From: Parapristionchus giblindavisi
Taxonomy: Eukaryota > Nematoda > Chromadorea > Rhabditida > Diplogasteridae
Direction: 5' to 3'
Assembly (NCBI GenBank): GCA_943737045.1
Contig: CALSFV010000319.1
Span: forward strand, 1-64,000
Length of the DNA stretch: 64,000 nt
Part shown: in pieces, positions 20,638 through 31,843 of the stretch
Layout: each line of letters begins with the position of its first letter
Position numbering within the stretch: the first letter of the stretch is position 1
The notes under the pieces: generated by a model
What the model was told of the DNA's origin: nothing
Seen by the model: only the letters and a program-made list of their open reading frames with translations
The model's database searches: none
Position numbers and translations under genes: made by a program

Positions 20638-23600
20638 ATGCCATAGAGTGAACTGGCAAAACATGATGATCGATTCAATGACGATCATCAATTTGAATTC
20701 ATCAATACTGAATCGATTCGAGTTCAGTTAAGGAAATATGACGCAAATAGAGAAAAGAACGCAATACATTGGTAATAATCTACTATATGTTATTAAAAGT
20801 AAAAAAAATCGTATTTTTCTGTAAAATTAGCTGAACCAAATCGTTAAAATGCTCAATATTATAGGACGAATCAAGAAATCGATAGAATTGCCGGTGTTCC
20901 ATTCCTGTTTTTCTTGATTGATATTTTCTTCGACGAAGTATCTGTTTTTCTTGAACTTGACGAAGAAGACTTTTATTCATCCTTCCAGTAAATGCTTTCT
21001 TTCTTTCTTATTTTTTCACGTGCGTAACAATAACACCTCTTTTTCTCAGATGCATTAGAACTCCTGTCATTCTTTATAAAAATTCTGTTTTGTTATGAAT
21101 AACACGAACACTCAGAAAAAAAAAGTTGTAAAAATGAACAGGTGTACTCTTTTGTTGAACACCTCGGAGTGTTCTTGTGAAGACGTAGGGGTGTTCTATT
21201 ATTTCTGAGTGCATTTAGATTTATCAATAAATGAATATAAATAAAAACGATCAGTGTTACCTTTTGATTCTCATTTTATTTTCTGATCAGGAATAATTAC
21301 ACAATTTATCTTCAGAGACTGTGAAAATATTCCATTCTTCGGATGTTCATTCGATTTAAAATTACAATTGATGAAGACTGATAAAGACAAGTATGTGATA
21401 TATAATTAATTTAATAAATGTGACAGCAAGTGATAAATAAATAGCGTGAATTATAATGGGTAGAGTCGAGGGCGGGGAGAGGGAGGGAAGGAGATCACTG
21501 TGTATAGTCACTTCTGGGTTCAAAGATCATTATGGGATAGATCTATATTAGGGTGGATGAGGCCCAAGCGGGAAGAGGACCGCTTTGTGTCAGTAGAGAC
21601 AGACTGACATATATTTATGGATGAATAATGCATTTTATTGTATCTAGATAATATATCTTGAGAAAGTAATAAAAGTTTAATAATTGAATTTCAGTAGTGA
21701 AGAATCTATAATGAAGAAGTTATCGGTCAAAGATGTTCATTTCTATGGTGGACACACCTCTGTTACACTACATGTTGGGTATGTTTTTTAAGAGCCCGTT
21801 TGCGTAAGAGTCGGACAATCAGCAACGGGATCCCGTACAGCAAAAAAAAATTTTCTGAGATAATAACATTTTTGAGTACCTCTCGATATGCTAGAATACT
21901 ATGCAAACCCTCGTGGTATGCAAATTTTTTTTGAGCTCGCTATGGAGCTCTAAAGATGGTCCTTTTTCAGAGTTTTTCGACTATAGCTGGAGATCCGTTG
22001 AAGGAAACAGAAAAGTCACAAGAGCAACCCTTGCTCAATTTGTATGAGGATCATAATGATGATTAGGGTAATATAAAAAAGACGTGTTAGTCGAGAGATA
22101 CAAATATTATTTTAATTCAACCAAAAAAGTGCAAGCGGAGACGAATAGGGCGCGTGGATGCGGTCATGATAGACTTGCAAAAAAATTATTGTGAGAAAAA
22201 ACCTCCCGTAAAGCAAGTTATGATTTATTTTTTGTGGAGGTGGATTTAAAAATTCGCGAGGTCTCCACACAACAAATCCCGATGGGTTCGTTAACTCATC
22301 TATCAAACATCAAATCAGCGGCCTGTGTAGTGTAGTGGATAAGGTGTCTGCATTCACTTTTGGCTGTCATGGGTTCGATCCCCCTTGCGGCACTTTTCTT
22401 TTGCTGATTTTGTAGTTGTTAAGATCAAACGTTCAAGCTTGTTTGTCGGTGTAAATCACTATCGATTTACTTTATTCTCTCTTTGATCCTTGCTGGCGCT
22501 CTCTTCCATGCCGTTAAAAGGCCTTTGTGCTTCTTATTCAATCACACCTTCCATCGTCGTTGCCCTTCTCGCAGAAGTCTACCCTCCATCATTTGATCCT
22601 TCTCACGTCATTCAAGAAGATAGGAAGCTCACTCAAGTCATCATCTCCAAGCTTCAAGCTGCAACAGATGATCAAATATTCTTCGACGAGGATAACGAGT
22701 TGTATGTAGAAGTGGACGACTATGGCAAGGATTCGGATGCGACATGGGATGGATAAGAATATGGAGATGACGTCAAAAAAATCGTCTTTGTTGCACTCCT
22801 TTTGTTGTTAAAGTTCACACTTGCGGATAAAATAAAGTGTGTTCTATTTACCGATTTCCTAATCACAGTGAAACATGTCAATCTTTCTACGGCAACAAAA
22901 TCAGCAAAAGAAAAGTGCCGCAAGGGGGATCGAACCCATGACAGCCAAAAGTGAATGCAGACACCTTATCCACTACACTACACAGGTGGCTGATTTGATA
23001 TTTGATAGATGAGTTAACGAACCCATCGGGACTTGTTGTGTGGAGACCTCGCGAATTTTTAAATCCACTCCCACAAAAAAAATCATAACTTGCTTTGCGG
23101 GAGGTTTTTTCTCACAAAAAATTTTTTGCAAGTCTATCATGACGGCATCCACGCGCCCTATTCGTCTCTACTTGCACTTTTTTGGTTGAATTAAAATAAT
23201 ATTTGTATATCTCGACTAACACGTCTTTTTTATATTACCCTAATCATCATTATGATCCTCATACAAATTGAGCAAGGGTTGCTCTTGTGACTTTTCTGTT
23301 TCCTTCAACGGATCTCCAGCTATAGTCGAAAAACTCTGAAAAAGGGCCATCTTTGGAGCTCCATACCGAGCTAAAAAAAATTTGCATACCACGAGGGTTT
23401 GCCTAGTATTCCAACATATCGAGAGGTACTCAAAAATGTTATTATCTCAAAAATTATTTTTTTTTGCTGTACCGGAGCGTGTCCGACTCTTACGCAAACG
23501 GGCTCTTAATGCTTACAAATTAATAATAATAATAATAAATAGTGTATTATGCGGATACGGGTGTGTGCGCATCAGGACACGTTCGAGAAATTGATTGAAT

Positions 23601-25244
23601 ACATAGGTCGAATAGCTAGGTTATTGGTTTTTAAAATCCGGCCAGGATTTTCGATTTTTGGCAAATTTGCCTCAAAATCCGGTCAGGATTGGTACTTTGT
23701 AACATACTTTTCGACCTATGCAATGTTAGAATACATAATTTACTACGCCACAACGGGCTAGCATTAGAATAGCAGAATGCAAAATTAGGTTAAGAAAAAG
23801 AGCTAAATATAATTCATTTAATTGAATTACTAAATGATTTTTTTTGATTTTTGTCGAACCTAAAAAATTCAAAAGAGTGTGACAGCGACTTTAGCGACCG
23901 CGAAAAGTCTCTCGTGCAATTAGGTCACATCATTAGCTAGCGTATATATTTTAAAATTTACATTTAATGAGCATGTATACCTATTCTTGTGCATCTATTA
24001 ATAATATTAATTTAATTCAGACCTAAGTCCGCATTCTTTCATCCAAGCAAGAAGCTGGAGAGTTCTGATGGAGTTTATGCTATTGCTACTGTAACGGTAA
24101 TAATAATATTATAATAATATTTATACGTATTGATGAATAAACAATGAAACGTGTGATAGAAGAAAAAGAAACGAAATGAATCGATAAACGAAGATGATAA
24201 TGCTAAAGATAATGAATTGCTCACGGGTTAAAGATAGATATCTTCTTATATTTTCAATTAAATTGGTCAATATTTTTCAGATGAAAGAAAAGAGAGGCGT
24301 GGTACCTTGCATTCTCAGTTCTTTCTCTTCTCCATCAAAATTAACTGATCTTAAGATTACTGTAGGAGATACCGTATTCTACGTGAACAAGTCAGTTTCA
24401 AATATTCAATTTTGAACATGAATGGGTAAAATTGTAGATCGATAATCGCAATGAACTCTTCTGTTCTATCTTCATTGATATATCCGGAGTCATTGGAAAT
24501 TGTGAACGAGGTTATAAACAATTGTCAACGAGGTTTTTCATGCTATCATACTTTTATTTAGCTTTTCATCGAAGATGTTTCGCCTCGCGAATTCGAATTA
24601 TTGCTCAAATGTATTTATCCTGAGAATTACAAGGTATTCAAAAATAGGTGTATTGATGAATTAATACGTGTTCCCCATACTACAGATCCGCAAAGATGAT
24701 GTTTGTCCTATTCTAATCTTGGCTGGAAAATTCAATGTCGACCACGTTGTGCGGAAATGTCTCGAAGCTTTGGTATTTATCGATTTACATTTTAGAACAT
24801 AACAAAATAAAATGAAATTAAGTGAAATTCAGGAATATTAATTCTTATCGATTTTAGACACTTTGTTTTGGAGACTATCGTAGATGGGAAGAAGGGCCAA
24901 TTAAAGCAATTGGCAGTAATCATTGCATGTCTAAACTCTGTGGAGGAATAACTCACAGTATTCGAATGGATGACATTTTGCAGTTTATATGTTCTAATGA
25001 AACATCGGTTCGTTCTAAAAATATGTTTTTTTTAAAAATCTTTTTTAAAAACCTACCATCCTCTGATTATGAGTGCCTACTTTTTTCATATTTTCTTCAG
25101 GATAGCACCACTAAGTTTGCATTGGAAAAGCTGCATGAGAAAGGATTGATAGATAAGCAGAATATGACTGTGATAGGGAATAAGAAATCCGCAGAGGTCT
25201 TGAGGGATGTCTTGCTTATAAAGGTTGAATCGTTGCGGTCATAG
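20638..25244 (+). CDS. MATH-like/BTB (BATH-type) gene 1, start disrupted
   Basis: Eleven exons: 20638-20771, 20875-20987, 21316-21390, 21695-21778, 24021-24096, 24281-24390, 24438-24510, 24562-24633, 24686-24772, 24858-25007, 25101-25244. Phases agree throughout. Five N-terminal exons form a divergent MATH-like region (SVKDVHFYGGH). The BTB fold follows: VGDTVFYVNKSIIAMNSS, FIEDVSPREFELLLKCIYP, ILAGKFNVDHVVRKCLEAL. In this family MATH binds substrate and BTB binds cullin-3, giving ubiquitin-ligase adaptors; the specific target is unknown. The ATG at 20638 is followed by CCA then TAG (20644-20646), where the sister gene has TCG, so the obvious start is dead. Unless another start or upstream exon is used, this copy is a recent pseudogene. 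A 1.7 kb fold-back element occupies its fourth intron. Confidence 0.65.
22319..22392 (+). tRNA. tRNA-like unit in the left arm of the fold-back
   Basis: Exact Pol III box matches: A box TAGTGTAGTGG (22328-22338) and B box GGTTCGATCCC (22372-22382), about 33 bp apart. Acceptor and T-stem pairing is poor, so it is tRNA-derived and unlikely to be a working tRNA. Confidence 0.5.
22490..22756 (+). CDS. Unrecognised 88-codon ORF in the fold-back centre
   Basis: Encodes a short protein with a hydrophobic start (SITPSIVVALLAEVYPP) and a strongly acidic end (FDEDNELYVEVDDYGKDSD). No transposase motif is visible. It may be a captured gene fragment or chance; base composition is more coding-like than the arms. 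Confidence 0.2.
   Translation: MLALSSMPLKGLCASYSITPSIVVALLAEVYPPSFDPSHVIQEDRKLTQVIISKLQAATDDQIFFDEDNELYVEVDDYGKDSDATWDG
22914..22987 (-). tRNA. tRNA-like unit in the right arm of the fold-back
   Basis: Inverse copy of 22319-22392 with the same A and B boxes on the minus strand (B box complement at 22926-22936). Confidence 0.5.
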
Positions 25245-25587
25245 TGATTATTATGGCTATTCAATAAATACTTTATTTTTGAAATAGATATATGTTTTTG
25301 ACTCACTATTCTATTTGTTTGTTTTTGTTGTTTATATTTATTATATCGTCAGTTCTAGTTTTACGTTTCTTTGTTAAGAAGATGTTCTTTGATTTGATTT
25401 CACTGATTGTTTCATTCCTAAAAATTGTTGTTATTTTACAGATACTGTTTCTTTTTGCTAAACTTTAATAAATTCCGTTGCCTTTATTATTGCAAAAATG
25501 ACTTGCTGAATATCGTTGATTGATTCGATTGGAATATCTCTAATGTTAATTTTTCGAATTAAATGCTCACATTTTTTTATTAAAGAA

Positions 25588-28500
25588 ATGCCATCGATTG
25601 AACTGGCTAAAAATGATGATCGATTCAATGACGATCATCAATTTGAATTCATCAATACTGAATCGATTCGAGTTCAGTTAAGGAAATATGACGCAAATAG
25701 AGAAAAGAACGCAATACATTGGTAATAATCTACTATATGTTATTAAAAGTAAAAAAAATCGTATTTGTCTGTAAAATTAGCTGATGAAATGCGTATTATT
25801 ATAGGCTGAATGGGCAATACGAAAGGATTGCCGGTGTTCCATTCCTGTTGTACTTGCACGAAGAGAAAACTAAGCAGGCAGAGGGATTCATCGAAGACGT
25901 ATTTGCTGTTCTTTTACTTCACGATGACTACGACGATTACGCTCCATGCTTTCTGTAAATACTATCTTTCCTTTTTACGAGCTGAACCATAACACATAAC
26001 CATATTATATTATATTATATTATAACAGGACGTTTTCTCAGATAACGATGCATGCTTGCATTGCTTCTAAAAATTCTGTTTTGTCATGAATAAAACGCAT
26101 TTAGATTTATCAAAAATTAATAAAAATTAACTCCAATCATTGTTAACTTTTGATTCTCGTTTTATTTTCTGTTCAAGAATAGTTAAACAATTTATCTTCA
26201 GAAACTCTGAAAATGTTCCATTCTTCGAATGCTCATTCGATGTCAAATTACAATTGATGAAGGCTGATAAAGACAAGTATGTGATATATAATTAATTTAA
26301 TTTATCTTACACTAAATAAATGTTCAGCAAGTGATAAATAAATAGCGTGAATTATAATGGGTCGAATCGAGGGGGGGGAGAGGGAGGAAAGGAGCTCACT
26401 GTGTATAGTCACTTCTGTGTTCAAAGATCATTATGGGATAGATCTATATTAGGGTGGATGAGGCCCAAGCGGGAAGAGGACCGCTTTGTGTCAGTAGAGA
26501 CAGACTGACATATATTTATGGTTGAATAATGCATTTTATTGTATCTAGATAATATATCTTGAGAAAGTAATAAAAGTATAATAATTGAATTTCAGCGCTG
26601 AAGTAGCTATAATGAAGGAGATATCGGTCAAAGATGTTCATTTCTATGGTGGACACATATCTGTTACACTACATATTGGGTATGTTTTTTATGCTTAGAA
26701 ATTAATAATAATAATAATAATAAATAGTGTATTATGCGGGTGCGGGAGTGTACGCATCAGGACACGTTCGAGATATTGGTTGAATACATAGGTCGAATAG
26801 CTGCTAGGTTATTGGTTTTTGAAATCCGGTCAGGATTTTCGATTTTTGGCAAATTTGCCTCAAAATCCGGTCAGGCTTGGTACTTTGTAACATACTTTTC
26901 GACCTATGCAATGTTTGAATACATAATTTACTACGCCACAACGGGCTAGCATTAGAATAGCACGGCGGTTCAATGAAGAGAAATCCCTACATTTAACTTT
27001 GGCTTGAAGGCTCTTGCATTACGAAAAATTGGCAAAGTTGATTTGTACTGGGCGGGATTCGAACCTACGAGGTTCGGATCGCTAAACAAAAGCTCTATCC
27101 ACTAAGCCATCTCGGCATGTCTCGCAAATCGTAAAACTCGATGATAGGTCTAGTCAGAAGCGAGCGCCCAGATATACCGTAATCAACTTTCGCGCTGGGA
27201 GAACCTAGATGTTTTACTGCTCATCATCACTCAGTTTGCGATACTTTCTTTCTTAGGCAAGAGCTTCTTAGTTACTATCATTGAGCCGCCGTGAATAGCA
27301 GACTGCAAAATTAGGTTAAGAAAAAGAGCTAACAAGGAGTCTCATAGGCCTTAAGTCGGCGAAAAGCGACAGTTCATAGCTTATTAGAAAGTCTCTGCAG
27401 ATTAAGAAGGTGTGCTTAAAAAATCCTGAAGGGCTCTGTACCCGGAGTAAAAAAAATTCAAAGTTTGGGCAATTTTTGTAACGAAATTGTCGTCTAATGA
27501 CCATGCAATTGCCGTGCAATAATGTGGTAGTTCTGCGAGATACCTCTCCGAGCTAGTGTTGGCGCAGTGGTAAAGATGCCGCGTACAATTTTTGTGCGGC
27601 GGGTTCGATCCCCGCCGACGCGACTTGTTTTGCACGATTTTTACACTTGAATTTTTATGTTTTTTTTTAAAATAATTTTCTCCTGCTTTTCTTTTTTTGG
27701 CCGGCTCGAAGGAGCTGCAGTCGGTGCCCATGCCGAAGCCTATATCAAAATCTTAGGTATAAGAAATAGCATAAACATTAGCAAAAAAAGGAGGAAAAAA
27801 TGAAGTATCTTGAAAGATTCTGAAGAGTGTTTAGCTAATGAATGAATTGGAGAGGGAAAGAAAGAAGAGTAGATCAGACTATAGATGTATTGATTGACTT
27901 ACTCTTTAGTTATTCAAATCTTTGAGTGTTGTTCTTTGTTTTATCGAGAGATTTCTAAAATATATTGAATCTTTCTATCAACACTGGCAAACTTTAGGAC
28001 AGATTGGATGCATGAATATCAGTAAGCACATTGGAAAATTATTTTTAAAACATAAAAATTCAAGTGTAAAAATCGTGCAAAACAAGTCGCGTCGGCGGGG
28101 ATCGAACCCGCCGCACAAAAATTGTACGCGGCATCTTTACCACTGCGCCACCACTAGCTCGGAGAGGTATCTCGCAGAATTACCACATTATTGCACTGCA
28201 ATTGCATGGTCATTAGACGACAATTTCGTTACAAAAATTGCCCAAACTTTGAATTTTTTTTACTCTAGGTACAGAGCCGTTCAGGATTTTTTAAGAACAC
28301 TTTCTTAATCTACAGAGAAAGGGCTTTCTAATAAGCTATGAACCGTTGCTTTTCGCCGACTTAAGGCCTATGAGTCTCCTTGTAAATATAATTCATTTAA
28401 TTGAATTACTAAATGATTTTTTTTGATTTTTGTCGAACCTAAAAAATTCAAAGGAGTGTGACAGCGACTTTAGCGACCGCGAAAAGTCTCTCGTGCAATT

Positions 28501-29970
28501 AGGTCACATCATTAGCTAGCGTATATATTTTAAAATTTACATTTAATGAGCATGTATCCCTATTCTTGTGCATCTATTAATAATATTGATTTAATTTAGA
28601 CATAAGTCCATGTTATTCCATCCAATCAAAAAACTCGACAGTTCTGAAGGAGTCATTGCTATTGCTACTGTAACGGTAGACTATCTTCTTATATTTTCAA
28701 TTAAATCGGTCAATATATTTCAGATGAAAGAAAAGAGAGGTGTGGTACCGTGCATTCTAAGTACTTTCACTTCTCCATCAAAATTAACAGATGTTAAGAT
28801 TACTGTAGGAGATGCTGTTTTCTATGTGAACAAGTTAGTTTGCAAGTATTCAATTTTGGACTAGAATAAGTAATTTTGTAGATCGATAATCGCAATGAAC
28901 TCTCCTGTTCTATCTTCATTGATTTATCCGGAGTCATTGGAAATTGTGAACGAGGTTATTATCCAAATAAAATGACAAAATGACATAAGAAAATGACAAA
29001 CTGTATGTAAATACCGAGAAAAGTGCGCCCACTCTCTGCACTCTCGATTACCTCTCCACTTCGTCTTACCTAACCCGTCCGACCTTCGCCGCGCTGACTT
29101 GATATTTAAAAGAAATCGTTCATGTTTCTGTGCTATGCAAAACTGCAAATAGTCATTGCGGACGCTCTCGTACAAATAAAACAAGTGATTTTTTTACTCT
29201 AAATATTCATAATTGTCAATGGTTTTGCACACTATCATATATTTATTTAGCTTTTCATCGAAGATGTTTGCCCTCGCGATTTTGAATTATTGCTCAAATG
29301 TATTTATCCTGAGGATTACAAGGTATTCGAAAACATATTTATTGATGAATTAGCATGAATTATCCTTATTCCAGATCCGCAAAGATGATGTTTTTCGTAT
29401 TCTAACCTTGGCTGGTAAATTCAAAGTCGACCACGTTATGCGGAAATGTCTTGAATTTTTGGTATTTATCGATTTACATTTTAGAACGTATCCAAATAAA
29501 AAGAAATTGAGTGAAATTCAGGAATATTAATTTTTATCGATTTTAGGAAAACTTTTATGGAGACTATCGTCAATGGGAAGAAGATCTAATTGAAGCACTA
29601 GGCAATAATCATTCTGACTATTGCATGTCTATGCTATTTGACGGAATAGTACACAGTATTCAAATGGATGACATTATGCTGTTTATATGTTCTACTATAT
29701 CATGGGTTCGTTCGAAAAATATGCGCTATTTTTTCTCTTTTTTTGAATCTTGAAAAGGTTCATTATGTTTAAAAAATCTACCATTCTCTGAGTGCCTAGT
29801 TTTTTTTTCATATTTTTCTTCAGGATCGCATCACTAAGTTCGCATTGGAAAAGTTACATGAGAAAGAATTGATAGATAAACAGAATATGACAGTGATATG
29901 GAATGAGAAATCCGCAGAGGTTTGGAGGGATATCTTGCATATAAAGGTTGACTCGTTGCGGTCAAAGTGA
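25588..29970 (+). CDS. MATH-like/BTB (BATH-type) gene 2
   Basis: Eleven exons: 25588-25721, 25805-25954, 26202-26276, 26596-26679, 28600-28675, 28724-28833, 28882-28954, 29251-29322, 29375-29461, 29547-29705, 29824-29970. The coding sum is 1167 nt, 388 aa. It begins MPSIELAKNDDRFNDD. Residues 1 to about 173 form the MATH-like part. Residues about 174-287 form the BTB domain (VGDAVFYVNK, FIEDVCPRDFELLLKCIYP, LAGKFKVDHVMRKCLEFL). A roughly 100-residue C-terminal extension follows, shared with gene 1. Likely a cullin-3 adaptor, acting in cytoplasm or nucleus; target unknown. Two separate tRNA-bearing elements sit in intron 4, and a family D element in the intron between exons 7 and 8. Tandem and same-strand with gene 1; 343 bp separate gene 1 stop from gene 2 start. 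Confidence 0.8.
26961..27293. mobile_element. 333 bp MITE carrying one tRNA-like unit
   Basis: Terminal inverted repeats CACGGCGGTTCAATGA and TCATTGAGCCGCCGTG (one mismatch). Target duplication AATAG at 26956-26960 and 27294-27298; the paralogous intron near 23766 has a single AATAG. Confidence 0.9.
27047..27117 (-). tRNA. tRNA-like unit inside the 333 bp MITE
   Basis: On the minus strand: A box TGGCTTAGTGG (27099-27109 complement) and B box GGTTCGAATCC (27055-27065 complement), both perfect. A longer stretch between anticodon and T-arms recalls a type II (Leu/Ser) variable arm. Acceptor pairing is weak. Confidence 0.5.
27555..27622 (+). tRNA. tRNA-like unit, left arm of second fold-back
   Basis: A box TGGCGCAGTGG, B box GGTTCGATCCC, a perfect 5-bp T stem (GCGGG/CCCGC), a 5-bp anticodon stem (CGTAC/GTGCG, one G-U pair) around AATTTTT, and six of seven acceptor pairs. 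Position 33 is A and not U, which argues against normal decoding. Confidence 0.6.
28082..28153 (-). tRNA. tRNA-like unit, right arm of second fold-back
   Basis: Inverse copy of 27555-27622 with the same boxes (B box complement near 28098-28108) and one or two substitutions in the acceptor strand. Confidence 0.6.
28952..29215 (-). mobile_element. MITE family D, diverged copy
   Basis: Its complement shares AAATCACTTGTTTTATT, GCGGCGAAGGTC, GGGTTAG and TTTGTCATTTTCTTATG, in order, with 31435-31695. It is inserted in the exon 7-8 intron of BTB gene 2 and absent from gene 1. Confidence 0.75.
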
Positions 29971-31434
29971 TTATTATTGTTACTCAATCGATACTCTATT
30001 TTTCAAATAGATATTGGTTTTTGACTCACAATTCTGTTTGTCTATGCATTATATATGTGTTATGTCATCAGTTCTAGTTTTACGTTTTCTTGTTAAGAAG
30101 ATATTCATTGTTACTCATTGTACATTGTTTTACTGTTCTCATATTGATCGATACGTTTTCAGTTTGCATCCTTGTTATTGAATCGTAAATTCAGTTCTTT
30201 GGTATTTTGGAATAAATTTACTTATCTGACTGATTTACCTGATTTATGAAATTTTCTGAAAATCATTGGTTATGTGGTTTAAAAAAAATTCTAAAAGTGA
30301 AAAGTAGTGTTAATTTTGTGGTTGTAAACGTGGTTGGAAAATTAGTAATCCAACTCTAGCGTAAATGGTTATTGTACTACTTATTATTGCACGGAAATTC
30401 ATTATTGATGCCGTTATCTTCTGGAAGTGACCGAACTGATGGTCATTCGAGATTCAGAATGATTGAAAAAAAACAAACAATTTTTCGTAAATTTTATGGG
30501 AAATTTCTCGGCTATTCTGTATAGCTCGATGATGAATACAGTGTGTTTGCAGAGAAGTTGTAAATTACCAACAACATTTGGTTAGATGCTCATATTTGAA
30601 CGTTAAAAGACATGCTTCTAATATATCATACAACTAAAGTGAAAAGCTCATGCATCATCCTAATACTTTATTAAAATTTTGATTATTCTGTGCGTATCCG
30701 GGACCTCTCCAAGCGAGTATTCAGGCTGATGCGTGGGCCTGAATAGCGGTATTGATTGATTATTGAGATATTGATAATTATATTGATTTATTCTTATTAA
30801 TCGCTAGATATTGGGAAAAAGATATAGGCAAGGATAGCAAAGAAAGCGAAGATGAGGACACTGAAACGAATATGTACATTCTATTTAGCATTGATTAGTA
30901 TATGAATATTTTCACAGCGCAGCGAGAGCGGTCATGCTGTGACAGAGAATATCCCTCCCCATCAATCTTTCACCGTTACACCCACGGCCATTTTCCATTG
31001 CGCAGCGATTGAGATAGGTATAAATTGTGGAAGAGAAAGGGAACTTTTCCCTCACTGTTAGAACATCTTTGACCTCTATCACTGTTCCTGGGATGTTATA
31101 ATACATTTCTATAATTTGAATATTTTAAAAATGAAAGCAAAATTTCCTGAAGCCCATTTATCTTGTTTTTTCCCCCAGATATTATACGGATGTCATTTTC
31201 TTTCGTCGCCTCCATAGATCGTTTCTCATTAATTTTATAAATACTCGTTTTTTATAGATTTTTACAATCATATTAACTTTTCGGTTATTTTGGGGTTGTC
31301 AGTAATTAAATAAATGATTTAGGTTTGGTAAGTAATTTGGTTTGTGTTCATATCCTCAGAAAAAAATTTTGTCAGTAAGGGTGAATACAAACTTACAATA
31401 ATTATTCTGTATTTTTCTTTAGAAAACGCTTTTG
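29971..31434. other. Intergenic region between convergent genes
   Basis: AT-rich sequence downstream of BTB gene 2. No supported exon or RNA gene; only short chance ORFs. Confidence 0.5.
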
Positions 31435-31695
31435 TATTGAGCGTATAAAAATCACTTGTTTTATTCGTAGAAGAGACTTTCTTGTTTTGCATGGTTAAGA
31501 AACTATGCCGATTTCTTTTATATATCATATAGCGCGCGGCGAAGGTCAGCCGGGTTAGAGAGAGGCAGCGGAGAGACAATCGATAGGCGGGGCATGATGT
31601 AGAAGGCTACATCTCGCAGCGCCTCTCGATTGTGACTTCCGTTCGTTATCACCGTTTGTCATTTTCTTATGCAAGTACATTTTATACGCACAATA
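31435..31695 (+). mobile_element. MITE family D, copy 1 (261 bp)
   Basis: Ends TATTGAGCGTATAAAA and TTTTATACGCACAATA are inverted repeats with one mismatch, with TA at both edges as in Tc1/mariner insertions. Appears identical over its whole length to 32372-32632. Confidence 0.85.
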
Positions 31696-31843
31696 TCCTT
31701 GTTCACAGCCGTTATAGTGAACTGTCTGTGTATAAGTACAATATATTCCGGACTTTATCATCAGTAAACAGAACAATAATAAATCAACGAATACTCATAA
31801 CGATTTTCAAAAAAAGGGGTAAGGGCAAAGTTCATCATGCTTC

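Larger units (their letters stand above)
21792..23505. mobile_element. 1.7 kb fold-back element with inverted tRNA-like units
   Basis: Long terminal inverted repeats of about 600 bp: GAGCCCGTTTGCGTAAGAGT at the left, with its complement ending ACGGGCTC at the right, both edges in TTAA. Each arm carries a tRNA-like unit. The unique centre (about 22440-22840) holds an 88-codon ORF. The paralogous intron at 26680-26700 shows the empty site (TTTTTTATGC). Confidence 0.9.
27333..28382. mobile_element. 1.05 kb fold-back element with inverted tRNA-like units
   Basis: Ends CAAGGAGTCTCATAGGCCTT and its near-complement ending GACTCCTTG-like; arms run about 350-410 bp with a centre at about 27745-28030. 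It is flanked by TAA at 27330-27332 and 28383-28385, and the paralogous empty site at about 23800 is AGAGCTAAATATAA. A 3-bp TAA duplication suggests a PIF/Harbinger-type origin. Confidence 0.9.
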
